Origin: Odontesthes bonariensis
Lineage: Eukaryota; Chordata; Actinopteri; Atheriniformes; Atherinopsidae
NCBI RefSeq assembly: GCF_027942865.1
Contig: NC_134524.1
Location: 30,232,536 to 30,296,535, forward strand
Direction: 5' to 3'
DNA: 64,000 nt
Part shown: positions 22,740 to 32,825 of the stretch, piece after piece
Position numbering within the stretch: position 1 is the stretch's first letter
Layout: every line of letters begins with the position of its first letter
Position numbers and translations under genes: made by a program
The notes under the pieces: model-generated
Told to the model about the DNA's origin: nothing
Databases searched by the model: none
What the model saw: the letters and a program-made list of their open reading frames with translations, nothing else

Positions 22740-23890
22740 CCAGCTGCATTTGAGCGTCCCCCCAGTCCGCCCTCACCTACTTCACCAAACAAAGCTGTAC
22801 TGTGAATCAAGATGCTTCTTTCCACCTACATCCTTGACATCCACCACAGTCATATTTTAACACAGCCTTGATAAAACCTCCCGCCACATCAGGACACAAC
22901 GAGACTTCCTGTGATTCCCCCTCAGGCCTGTGTGTCTTCAGCACTCAGTTAAAAATTTAGCTGGAGAGACTGAACCAGTACAAGGCAGCAGGCTCAGATG
23001 GTGTCAGCCTCAGGGTCCTGGAGGCCTGTGCAGAACAGCTATGTGGGATGCTACAGCACCTCTTCAACCTTAACCTGAGTCCAGAGAAAGTTTCAGTACT
23101 CCTGGAAGACATCCTGTCTGGTTCCAGTCCCCAAAATATCTCCCGCATCTGCCCAAAGTGATGACTTACCGGTTGCTCTAACATCCAACATGACGACAGT
23201 CTCAGAGAGACCATTATTTGGCTCACCTAAGTAAGCAGGTGAACACCTTTCAAGATGCACTATAGTTTTCTTATCATCCCGGAGTTGGTGTTGCCATCAT
23301 CTACCTGCTTCATCGAGCCTACTCATCTTGCCAAAGCAGGCAGCATGGTGAGGACCATGTTCTTTGATTTCTCCATTGCTTTAGATACAATTCAACCTGC
23401 ACGGTTATGCAAGAAGTTCCAGAAAATACAGGTGGGTGCCTCACCAACCATCTGGATTATTGCCTACCTCACCCAAACATACTTCAGATGACTCTGAAGA
23501 TGTATCAGTGATGGACAAGAGGCTAAGTACAGGGAACTGGTCAATCACTGTGTGGCATGGTGTGGAAGCAATCACCTCATAATAAACACAAACTAAACAA
23601 ATTAGATGACTGTGGATTTTAGGATGACCAGGAATAAGCTAAACACCGTCTCCATCCTAGGTGAAGAGGTGGAGATGGCTGGGGAACACATACCTGGGAG
23701 TTAACCTAGACAGAAGGCAGCACTGGAAATTAAACTCCAAGGCTGACTTCAAGAAAAGACATAACAGACTGTACCTCTTTAGGAAGCTATGGTCTTTCAA
23801 TGTCTGTGGTGGAGAGAGCAATCTGCTTTGCAGCCGCCTGTTGAAGCATTGCAGGATGGCCCGTAGCGGTTGGATTAAACAGAAGTCTTG
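22740..23890 (+). mobile_element. Heavily degraded LINE reverse transcriptase region
   Basis: Plus-strand blocks in shifting frames match a fish LINE polymerase: MVRTMFFDFSIALDTIQPAR (consensus R-x-LFVDFSSAFNTI-x-P), then WIIAYLT, and further on NTYLGVNLDRRQHWKLNSKA and HNRLYLFRKLWSFNVCGGES (consensus KYLGV-x-LDN-x-L-W...Q-x-RLYFLRKLRSF-V). Stop codons and frameshifts occur throughout. The 31.8-32.4 kb fragment carries the same LRSFNVC-type block, so the two may share a family. Confidence 0.7.
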
Positions 23891-24100
23891 AGGCAGAGAT
23901 TTGGTGCAGACCAACCACGTGTTTATTCACCCACAACCATCAAATCACGATACACCTCTGTCCCTCAGGCAGCCTCAGGTCATAGCAGCAGCCACTGGTA
24001 TTAACTGGTATGAACTCCACCATCTATCAGGGTAGTCTAAATCCCACAAACCCCAACAAAAATCTACAAAACTTGATTACATACACACAAATTACCTTAA

Positions 24101-24499
24101 AGCTGCCGTCGGCAGGTTTTCAAAATTCCGAGTCTAAAGTCGGAAAATTCGAACTGATACAACTTTCAGGTCCACCATCCCCCAACCCCTCCCCCTCTGT
24201 GGACGAGGTTGTGCACGTGAGTTCACACCAGTGTGCGCACACAAGCTGGGGGCGGACTCACGCTCAGCATGGAAGACGTGGTTGGTGACTGTTCTGCTCA
24301 GATAATAGATCAATAATAAACCTAACGTGATTGGTTAAAAACAGCCGGGAGCGCTCGATTTTTGCAAGCACGATTACAGGCTTCAGAGGGAGCTACAGAA
24401 TTGGGGATTTTTCCTAAACAGCCTATTTAATATTCTCCTTTCAGAATCCCATGACAGTTCAAGCTAATATGACTAAAAAAAAAGTTGCCGACGGCAGCT
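24101..24499. mobile_element. MITE with AGCTGCCGTCGGCA inverted repeats
   Basis: The left end AGCTGCCGTCGGCA (from 24101) is the exact reverse complement of TGCCGACGGCAGCT ending at 24499. TTAA flanks both sides (24097-24100 and 24500-24503). The interior is non-coding. The right TTAA is shared with the element starting at 24504, so one element probably inserted at the target site of the other. Confidence 0.85.
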
Positions 24500-24503
24500 T
24501 TAA

Positions 24504-24900
24504 AGGGATAGTTCGGCTCTTTTGACATGAAGCTGTATGACATCCCATATTAGCAATATCATTTATGAAATTTGACTTACCGCCTTGCTGCGTCCTGTGA
24601 GCCGAGTTCCAGCCTCATTTCGGTGTTGACGAAAGTAATCCGGCTAGTTGGCTGGGGTTGCAAAAATAAAACGTTTTGCTTCTCAAAACAATATGTGTTC
24701 AAAAGAGTAATACATTTGCATCACAAAATCGTTGTGCAGGAAAAAGTCAGACCTCACAATCGCTTGGCGCTATTTTCTCTCCCTTCATATCACTGCGTGC
24801 TGTGTAGACCGTGCAGACCGAAGTGCAGACCGAGTAGTCCCCTGCTTCCGAGCAGCAAACACCGTAACAGGCGCGGCTATGTCTCTGTTTGAGATGTACT
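24504..24900. mobile_element. Second copy of the 9.6-kb MITE family, left part only
   Basis: From AGGGATAGTTCGGC, through GACATCCCATATTAGCAATA and CGGCTAGTTGGCTGGGG, this follows the left half of the element at 9633-10116. It diverges after about 24780, where a segment related to the first copy runs in the opposite orientation (GTGCAGACCGAAGTGCAG). No right terminal repeat was found downstream. It directly precedes the broken Myb-like gene at 25061 and could be the 5' end of the element that carried that gene. Confidence 0.75.
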
Positions 24901-25060
24901 GCACAAATACAGCTTCGGGCCCTACTCAGTTGATTAATAACCCAATAATCAACACGCATCATCATACTCTGTTACTATATTATCTATACTATATACTATA
25001 CTATACTAAAGTGAGTGAGTGTGAGCCACATATTAATTCTTCACTGTTACATCTCAACAG

Positions 25061-26491
25061 GAGCAATCTTAACAGCCAAAAGCAGTGTACCTGGCAGCAG
25101 GTGAAAGTAAAGTACAGGAACATATTTCAGAGTGGTAAGTAGCCTTTGAAGAATCTTGTTTGTCCAAAAAAATGTGTTGAGCTGTAAATACGTTGCACTG
25201 TAGCTACCGAAAAAAAGACAGGCCTCTGCCACTGGTGGGGGTCCTCCACCCCCGAAATTCTCACACCAGCAGAGGAACTTGCTCTGACCAGAAATCGAGG
25301 GCGGCCACTGGTGGAAGGAATAGAGGGAGGAACCTCCTCGGGATACGTTCCCAAAAGTGTGCGAGATCAATATGTAGAAGGTATTGATCACTGTCCCTCA
25401 AATTGTCAGTCTCTCAATTATAATAACTGATGGTGTGCCTATATCTGTCAGTGGTGGGAGACACCATCTGCCTCCTTGAACCCCAGACCACAGAGGACAT
25501 CCCTAACCCATGTGAGTAGTTGAATTCAATTGAATTTTCTTTAGATGGAAATACTATGCATCTCATGCATCCCTGTGATCTCCTACTTCAGTGCAGTGTT
25601 TCTCCGTTTGCAGTTTGATGGCCCCAGCACATCTCGGGCATTTGATGATGAAACTGTCTGTAGACACAGAAATGCCACAGGTAGGCTATTTATTATTAAA
25701 AATGTGAAACGGTTCGGCTGCGGCTGCAGTCTACCTATTCTATACCAATAGGCCTAACTATCACCAATACACTTTACTGCAGGTTGCAACAGGAACACAA
25801 ATTCCAGCAGCAAAGAGTAAAGTAAGGAACTCTTCACATTACTATGACTACCGACATACTTTGTTGCTCACAGGCACATTTCCTCTATCACAGGATGTCT
25901 GAACTCTGTACAAACGGAAAATTCTGTTGGGTATGGAGAGCATCAAACTAGATATGGAATACAAGAATGGTGTTTGTTGTCCCCTCTTTTCTTTCCTCTC
26001 AAACCCCAGCGGGTTGAGGCAGATGGCCACTTCTGGTTCTGGTTCTGATGGAGGTTTCTTCCTGTTAAAAGGGAGTCGTTTCTCTCCAGTCGTCTCAGGC
26101 ACGCTCAGGACGGGAGATTGGACTGAAGACAAGTTTTGGTGCAATCTGTTGGTTTCCTTAGCTGGGAAATTGTTTTTGAATTGGCTCTATATGAATGAAT
26201 TGTATTATTTTGAAATGATTTAATTAGATTTCATTGGATTATGATTACAATGAATTGAACTCCAATTGGCTTGAATTGGACTTATTATTTAAAGTGCCTT
26301 GAGATGACATTTTTTTGTAATTTGGCGCTATATAAATGAACTGAATCGAAAGAAACTGAAAATAAAAAAGATCAAGATAGAGATTATGAAACTGGAGAGG
26401 GATGTAAGTCTAAATTCTGACAAAGGAGAAGGTCATAATGTGAACTGTATTTAATTCTGTTTTCTCTCCACAGCTTGAAAAACATGAATAA
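25061..26491 (+). pseudogene. Broken multi-exon Myb/SANT-like gene of PIF/Harbinger type
   Basis: Spliced blocks on the plus strand match, in order, the Myb/SANT-like DNA-binding protein common in fish genomes and typical of PIF/Harbinger transposons. Exon-like block 25061-25134 reads CTWQQVKVKYRNIFQS with an AG acceptor before it and gtaagt after. From about 25204: EILTPAEELALTRNRGRP, then EGIEGGTSSGYVPKS. At 25612-25680: FDGPSTSRAFDDETV. From 25905: TLYKRKILLGMESIKLDMEY; after an inserted repeat, KKLKIKKIKIEIMKLERD up to 26403; a final exon, LEKHE plus stop, at 26474-26491. There is a stop before TLYK and a frame shift near 25240. In intact elements this protein helps the separate transposase reach the nucleus and bind DNA. 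The N-terminal Myb exon was not found. A decayed host gene of the same family is the alternative. Confidence 0.65.
25968..26349 (+). mobile_element. Retroelement 3' tail inserted into the Myb-like pseudogene
   Basis: The insert carries the abundant fish motif GGTTTCTTCCTGTTAAAAGG and ends with GTGCCTTGAGATGACA and TTTGGCGCTATATAAATGAA. AAGAA occurs at both edges (25963-25967 and 26350-26354), consistent with a target duplication. Removing it joins ...LDMEYK to KLKIKK. A related tail lies at 31221-31340. Confidence 0.75.
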
Positions 26492-26686
26492 TTAAACAAT
26501 TCAACACATCTTGAACTCAAAACTTGTCATTATTGTACAGTTCATGCAAAGTGTTAGAAATTTGTTTATACATTTATATTCACACTGGGGTGCCATGACC
26601 TAACGTGTGTAAAATTATAAATTATCTCTGTCCATTTAGCCTTCTTACACTTGCTCTAACTTAAACTGCTACCGTGTCAATGCTAA

Positions 26687-27318
26687 AGCCTGGTTTATAG
26701 TCGGTAACGCAAGACGCAACGCAAGACGCAACGCAAGACGCAACGCAAGCCCTTGCGCGGTTGCAAGCCCCCCCTTGCGTGCTTGCGTGTGTCACCTCAA
26801 TTTTCTAAACTTTACGCAAGACGCAAGCACAAGCCACTGGCTGTGTTCGAAACCGCCTACTACTTGAAAACGGCATACTCATCGATCTGACAGTATGCAG
26901 AGCGTTTACACACAGTGCACTTCACTCCTGTCCGAGCCCAAATCAGCCAGCCTGAAAAGCTGATTTCCCTTAAGCTATAAACTCTGTAAATATATAACTT
27001 TAGCAACATTTGAAACATTTTCAGGCGAGAAAGTAGTCGTTTAGACCCCCAAGGTGTTGAAAATCTGACAAAATACCGGCTATTTACAAGAAGAAGAAGT
27101 ATGAATCCACTCGAAGAGGTCCTGGCGGTGAATTTGCTTTCATCATAGTAGGCTTGTCATTGAAAAAAACCCGCTACTCCACCTACTGTCCTGGCGGTGA
27201 ATCGCCACGCAGCACACGCAAGCGCCGACAAAGCAAAATTAAGTATAAACGTCTCGAGCCATTAACACAAGCGCAAGACGCAAGCGCAAGGGCAGTTAAA
27301 AGAGGTATAACTCAGCCT
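26687..27318. mobile_element. PIF/Harbinger-like MITE with TAA target duplication
   Basis: Ends AGCCTGGTTTATAG and, from the other side, AGGCTGAGTTATAC are inverted repeats flanked by TAA (26684-26686 and 27319-27321), the target type of PIF/Harbinger elements. GCAAGACGCAACGCAAGACG-type 12-mers are repeated about 3.5 times at 26706-26749, and similar GCAAGCGCAAG words recur near the right end in reverse order. There is no transposase frame. Confidence 0.75.
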
Positions 27319-27321
27319 TAA

Positions 27322-28546
27322 ATTATGAAAAGAAGTTCTAACTCAAAGGTCACAACAATAAGGATCAACGGAAATATGTGTCCCTGTATAGGTCCCTCAC
27401 TGTGTCAGGAGAAACTGAGTCTTTTCAGGCACAAATTTTTGTGGGTATATCTCAAGACATGAGTTGCAGGAGCGCAGAATTCTACCAGGTCGAACTTTTT
27501 TCGGGAGTGTTTCAGCCGGTCAGACTTTCTTTGAGACATAGCTAAACTAAGCTTGAACCTTAGCCTGCCCAGGCGCAGGCTAGTTCAGCGGTATAAGTTA
27601 CCATGGTTACTCAGCGGGAATTCAAATAAACCACGTTGGTGGAACAGAACTCTTAAATGAGCCAGAATTAGAGATAAACCAGGCTTTCCCTTAATCCAGC
27701 TTCGTGGAACACCCCTCTGGTTTCTTCCGGAACCTTAAAATGTTTGTCAGGTACTTGGGGACTCTTACGTGCCCACGTAGCCTGAACGCTCTCAAAGGAA
27801 ACAGAAGAAACTTGCACATTAAATATTCAGGAATCCATCTTTCAGTTTGAGTATTTACCATTAACAGTAATTATTGGCTTAGCCAAACCTTAAGGCTATG
27901 AGCGTCTTCCACAGGACATGCCTTCAGTATCAGCTGAAAGGCAGCCATCCACATCTAAACATAAATAACACTCCAATCTCAGTTTGTGGAATCATTTCAT
28001 GCATCAAGGACGCCCTTGTAAAAGAGATTTTTAATCTCAACGGGTCTATTTTCCTGGTAAAATAAAAAAAAAATTACATTAAAGTGCTTTTTATTTCATG
28101 TAAAGTGCCTCGGTAAAAGTAATGAAGATCTTCATTACAGGTCACCACCAAAGCCAGAGACTCAAATAAATCAAACCAACTGACAAAGGCTATGGAGCCC
28201 CTTTACCAGGTTGTATAAATAAAATAAAGTTGTTAAAAGCAAAAACAAATGTGAGGGGCAGACAGTTTCATAATGGCAACATGTTGTGCACATAAGTCTG
28301 TCAGAGCAAGCGTAGGTTTTTTCTTTAAAGACTCCCAGAGTCAGGGAGAAAGTCCATATAGACTAGCTTTTACCCAGAAATAGGAACTCCTAAGCTATTT
28401 GATGTTCTTAAGTTTGTTCAAGATTCTGCAGCTGTACACTACCCCCCCCCCACATTTTACTTTAAAAAAAAAACCTCTCAATACAGTCATCCAAGACAAA
28501 GCACAAATTGCAGTCGAAGACAACATGAAGGTTAGTTTAAAATGTA
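27322..28546. other. Intergenic sequence downstream of cth1
   Basis: Around 27585-27720 there is wording (TTCGTGGAACACCCC and the like) that recurs in teleost repeats. Otherwise AT-rich sequence without coding signal. Confidence 0.35.
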
Positions 28547-28552
28547 TTTATT
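28547..28552 (-). terminator. Candidate poly(A) signal of cth1
   Basis: AATAAA on the minus strand, about 300 bases downstream of the cth1 stop codon. It is the nearest well-placed signal. Cleavage would fall near 28520-28535. Confidence 0.5.
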
Positions 28553-28794
28553 CACAACGCTGATGTGAAACAGTTAATTACACAGCTAGATGTTAATGTA
28601 GAGTTTAAAAAAAAAAAATTTATACCATTGGCTGCAGACCAACTTACTAGCCAGAGCAACTCCAGGCTAATTCATCACTACACAGTTCAAGCGCTGTCAA
28701 ACAGTAGAGTTGGGGGGGAAAAAAAAAAAAACAAAAAAACAAAAAAAAAACCCACACATATACAACTGCCCTCTGATAAAGGAGATTAAAAGTT

Positions 28795-28820
28795 AAAAAT
28801 AAATTTAGAATCAGTTAAAT
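28795..28820 (-). promoter_or_regulatory. AU-rich patch in the cth1 3' UTR
   Basis: On the minus strand this reads as two AUUUA-like cores, one within AAUUUAUUUUUAA, about 35-60 bases after the stop codon. TTP-family proteins bind UAUUUAU-type sites and several family genes control their own mRNA this way. The core here is close to but not the optimal nonamer, so self-regulation is an inference. Confidence 0.35.
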
Positions 28821-28852
28821 TGTGGCATGCAAATTTTATCCAATACATTAGG

Positions 28853-30739
28853 TTAGAGTGCTCTGCTGTCCCAGATCCCTTGTGCTTTGGTGCTCCCAAG
28901 TTGCTGCAGATGGAGGGCAAGTGGCAGCAGCAGGTCATTTAGGTGCTGGCTGGAGAAAGTGAAAGCATTGGGGACTGTGGCCTCCGAGGATGGGGTGTCA
29001 AGAGGGGAAGGTGAGGGAGATGAGGAAGTTGAAGTATTTGAAAAGGTGGAGTAGGGGAAATCTGAGCTGCTTGACAGCTGAGAAGATGGGTACCCTCCTT
29101 GGCTCTGGTCAGAGGTTTTGATCTTGCTGGGGAGGCCATGCTGAAAGCGACAGCATGTGCCATAAAGGCAAAAACCAAAAGAGCTGAAAGTGTGACACAA
29201 CGCTCCTCGAGGCTTCCACCCTTTAGACTGGGGTTGAGTCCGAGTGCAGGGAGCAGACGGATTCTTCTCACAGTCAATCAAATCATGACTGCTCCCCATC
29301 TCTCTGTCCTGGATATGAAGGAAGTTGCAACGTGTTCCAAAAGGGCAAACCCCAAAGGAGCGAAAGGTACGGCAGGGGACGTTCCTGCGATGATGGAGGA
29401 CGTGGCGCTGCTCGGTGGGGTTGTGGACAAAAAGGCAGCGGCTGCCATAGTAGCAGTAGCCAGTAGTGTGGTAGCTGCGGCACAACTCAGTCTTGTACTT
29501 TGGATGACGGAAAGGAATACGAAGTTCGTGGAGGCCATGAGCAAACTGGCAACGTTCTGCATACTTGCAGAACCCCGTCGTTGAATAGCTGGTGCACAGC
29601 TCTGTTTTATAGCGGGTGGAACAGACCCAGGGAACAAAAGGGGAGGAGGACTCTGCCAGGGGGAGCAGGGCCTTGGCAAGGCTGAGGCCACCTTCACCGT
29701 TGTCACCATCTAAATCGTCGCTGCATGGCAGGCCGTCCAGTAGCTCTTCATTTTCATAGGAAGGCAGGAACATATCACTACTAGTCTGGGAGAAGGGAGG
29801 GGGAAAGGCAGGTTAGCACAGCACCATAATCAAAAGTCCTGGATCTAATGTACATACCCAGGAAAATCACTAGCGTCTGAAACTTAGTGGAGTTGACTAA
29901 AGCACTTTAAGTCAAATCCAGCGTGATACTAATGTTTAATATGGAACTTTTTCTGTGCCATCAGTTTGAATACAAATATCTAATATTGAATTTTTACAGC
30001 ATCAAAATCAGACTTTGAAAAACAAACAGTGTTAAAAAAAAAAGTGGATAAAGAACCAGACTCAACATCCGGGTAAACAGGGAGAAGCAATCAATCCCCG
30101 TCTCAATTCATCCAACGGCAGCCAATCAAGTTACGCTTCATTGGACAGATCAGCCATGTCCACCAACAAGGGTGATGGTGCTTCGGTGAGTGAGTTTACT
30201 TTATTTGCCATTTGTGTTAATAAAATTGAGTAATAGATATTACTAACGTGATATTAGTAATATCTATTACTCAATATCATATCTATTGAGCTGATATTAG
30301 CTTGATTGGCTGCCGTTGGATGAATTGAGACAGGGATCAATTGCTTCTCCCCGTTTACCCGGAAGTTGAGTCTGGTTCTTTTTCCACTGAATTTTTTTTT
30401 ACACCGATTTTTGTTTTTAGAAAATTTATTATTATTTTTTTTTTTTACACTGTTGGTTTTTCAAATTCAAAGTCTGACAGGGCAAAGAAACAGAATAAAA
30501 TTTAATTGAAATGCAAATGAAGGCTGTGGTGAGTTCTGTGATGAGTTTGTTAATAGATGACAGGGTCAAACTGCACCCTGAGTATCAGAATGAAAGCACA
30601 TTCACTCCTGTTGAAATACCTGAGAAGTGACATCTACCTCCAACGTTTTCTTCACAGAACAGTCAGCATATGAAATCAATATTCAGATTATTTTCAAAGG
30701 ATTAGCTTAAGAACTTCTGTCAAATCTTACCTCAAACAT
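28853..30739 (-). CDS. cth1: cth1, four-finger CCCH RNA-binding protein of the TTP/ZFP36 group
   Basis: There are two coding exons: 30731-30739 (Met-Phe-Glu, donor gtaaga) and 28853-29785 (acceptor cag), joined in phase 0 to give 313 aa. Four C-x8-C-x5-C-x3-H fingers occupy about residues 67-86, 105-124, 141-160 and 200-219. The first two carry the YKTELC lead-in and 18-residue linker of TTP-type tandem fingers; the third and fourth begin CRTFRSFGVC and CHTFSSFGFC. Tandem fingers 1-2 should bind AU-rich elements in mRNA 3' UTRs and promote deadenylation and decay in the cytoplasm. Four fingers rather than two is characteristic of fish Cth1, known as an early-development gene. The N-terminus is acidic; the C-terminal third is Ser/Pro/Thr-rich and I see no typical RLPIFxRIS CNOT1-binding tail. 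A tiny first exon with a single intron is usual for the family. An inverted-repeat element fills much of the intron. Confidence 0.93.
29943..30480. mobile_element. Inverted-repeat element forming a long hairpin in cth1 intron 1
   Basis: 30053-30130 and 30301-30378 are nearly perfect 78-base inverted arms (containing GAACCAGACTCAACATCCGG). Inside them, 30225-30246 and 30254-30275 form a perfect 22-base stem with a 7-base loop. The family is that of 19848-21830, shown by the shared TTTTTCTGTGCC...GAATTTTTACAGCATCAAAA left end. It is an internally deleted, mostly palindromic copy. In the cth1 pre-mRNA it could fold into a double-stranded stem. Confidence 0.8.
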
Positions 30740-31158
30740 CACCGCAAACGTTGAGTTGCTTATGACGACTTGACAGGGAAATCACGGAAGAAAACAGCCT
30801 CCAAACACTCACAAGATAAAAAGCATTCTAAATTAGGATTAAAATGTACAATAAAAAGCCAACACTTGTACTTTGTTTGACACAAAGGCAAAGCTTTTAA
30901 ACCAACGACCACCTTCATTCAACTCGAATGAGAATCAGGTGTGCGCCAGCTTAACGTCACGTGACCAATCGTGTCCACGTGCGCTCTTGATAACAATCAG
31001 GTCTCGAGCCGAGGTGGTTAGCCCTGCCAGAAATGATGAACCCTATGACGCCGGCTCAGGCTAATTCAGTCCTTACTTTATGCGACATTCGGATTCCTGT
31101 AGCCTATGAACACGAATCGGAATTTTGTTGATGTGTAAAATTCCAACCGTTTGGACAC

Positions 31159-31159
<1 letters not shown>

Positions 31160-31198
<39 letters not shown>

Positions 31199-31220
31199 GG
31201 CCTAATAATAATAATAATAA
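31160..31220. repeat. (AAT)n microsatellite
   Basis: About 20 AAT units with one interruption (GGCCT near 31199). It directly precedes a retroelement tail. Confidence 0.9.
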
Positions 31221-31340
31221 TTATGATTACAATGAATTGAATTCCAATTGGCTTGAATTGGACTTTATTATCTAAGTGCCTTGAGATGACATTTGTTGTA
31301 TTTGGCGCTATATAAATGAAAATGAATTGAATTGAATTGA
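31221..31340 (+). mobile_element. Retroelement 3' tail fragment
   Basis: It contains CCAATTGGCTTGAATTGGAC, GTGCCTTGAGATGACA and GGCGCTATATAAATGAA and ends in ATTGAATTGAATTGA. It is the same tail as the insert at 25968-26349 but 5'-truncated further. Confidence 0.65.
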
Positions 31341-31789
31341 TAAAAACCAATAATAAAAGTCAATTATTTCTGCGCATCAAGAACAAACAAAAAGGAAGTG
31401 ATAATCACAAAGAAACTGCCTTTATTAAACCATGCATTATGAACACAAACTGCATAATTGAATTAGCTGAAAAATGTTTTATAGAATTAAACAGGCTACA
31501 ACGAAACACTGACAGTGATTAGTGGTTGCTGGAGAAAACTCCATAAACCTAAAGAAAAAGAAAAAAAATCACAAAAATATTTAAATGCTATCAAGGAAAT
31601 TTTGTTAATCGAGAGGAACTGGCTGACATTCTACTAAAGAGTCTTGCTCTAATAATCAACTGCAGGGCTGTGAGCCGTGAGTCACCCTTCACTGGTATGT
31701 CGCTCCTTTAGTGCTTTAATAATTTACAAACTTCCACCATAAAATAAGAGGTGCTTGAATTAACTTTTAACGTCTTTAGAGTACCTTTG

Positions 31790-32404
31790 CTACCCCTTTC
31801 AACAAGCTACCCAACACTATCAAACTACAGTCAACAGGTTGCTGTTGTATCACCAGAAAGCTGCAAAAGAGGCTTCAGGTCAGTACAGTCAAGTCTGACA
31901 TCCAGTCAAACTTCCTGAGACGGCTCAGGTCCTTCAATGTCTGCAGTGACGTGATGTGCATGTTTTATCACACTGTCATTGAGAGTGCACTGTTCTATGC
32001 TGCTGTCTGCTGGGGGAGTTGCACTACAGACAGAAACTGTAGGCGCCTGGACTAACTGGTGAAAAAGGCTGGTTCTGTCGTAGGCAGAAGGCTGGACCCT
32101 CTCAGTGCTGTGGTGGAGAAACGGATGAGGAGGAAATCATATTCTGTTTTGCAGAACAACAAACATCCTCTCCACAGCTTCCTGGCAGGACAGAGGAGCA
32201 GCTGCAGGACTGAGAGGCTCAGGAGGTCCTTTGTCCCCACAGCCATAAGACTTTTTAACAGTGATTGCTGACATGTTTTTCCTCAAATTTATTTATCCAT
32301 TATAATTATTATAATATACAATCGTAAATATTAAAACATTTTTGAGCTACTTGACAAATTTGAATTTCCACCACTGGGCATGAATAAAGTATTTTTCTAT
32401 TCTA
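31790..32404 (+). mobile_element. LINE 3' end, sister copy of the taf6l intron insert
   Basis: The plus strand reads LRRLRSFNVCSDVMCMFYHT, ESALFYAAVCWGSC, then KKAGSVVGRRLDPLSAVVEK and RTERLRRSFVPTAIRLFN up to 32271. A 3' UTR with GAATTTCCACCACTGGGCAT and a TTCTATTCT tail ends it. It has about 250 bases more 5' sequence than the copy at 15586. An 18-base-scale deletion separates the two near RSSC. It is directly followed by a different LINE end. Confidence 0.8.
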
Positions 32405-32825
32405 TTCTGAGTGCCCCATCATATTTATCTGAGCTTTTAACAGTCCGCAATCCTGGTAGAGTTCTGAGGTCAACAAATACATTTTTGCTGGAAGTGCCCA
32501 GGTCAGAACACAAACCCTGGGGTGACCGAGCCTTTTCTGTCGCTGCCCCCAGAATCTGGAATAAGCTCCCTGTTGAGCTGCATCTTATTTCTGACCTGGA
32601 CCTCTTCAAATCTAGGCTCAAAACCTACTTATTTAGGATTGCTTTTAATACCCAGTAGTACGATGACACTTTTATCTTATTTGATTTTGTTGTATTTTAT
32701 TTCTTTCACTGTTCTTTTATTGTTTTTACTTATTCTTCTCTTTATTTATTACCTGTTGTAAAGCACTTTGGTACATCGTAACGATTGTCTGTAAAGGGCT
32801 GTATAAATAAAATACATTTACATTT
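32405..32825 (+). mobile_element. LINE (L2/CR1-like) 3' end
   Basis: The plus strand encodes APSYLSELLTVRNPGRVLRS, then WGDRAFSVAAPRIWNKLPVE and LFKSRLKTYLFRIAFN, ending at 32658. This is the C-terminus of an abundant fish LINE (consensus Y-x-x-LL...LRS...GDRAFS-x-AAP-x-LWN-LP...FK-x-x-LKT-LF). The 3' UTR has TTGTAAAGCACTTTGG and GGGCTGTATAAATAAAATAC, the terminal hairpin and tail region of L2/CR1-type elements. Confidence 0.8.

Noticed and set aside
24732..25142. A 136-codon plus-strand open frame
   Set aside because: It starts inside the MITE copy at 24504 and crosses into the Myb-like exon in the wrong context; only the 25061-25134 part has meaning, in its own spliced frame.
29099..29709. 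Long open frames (161 codons plus, 143 codons minus) within cth1
   Set aside because: They are shadows of the CCCH-finger coding exon in other frames; the zinc-finger frame is clearly the real one.
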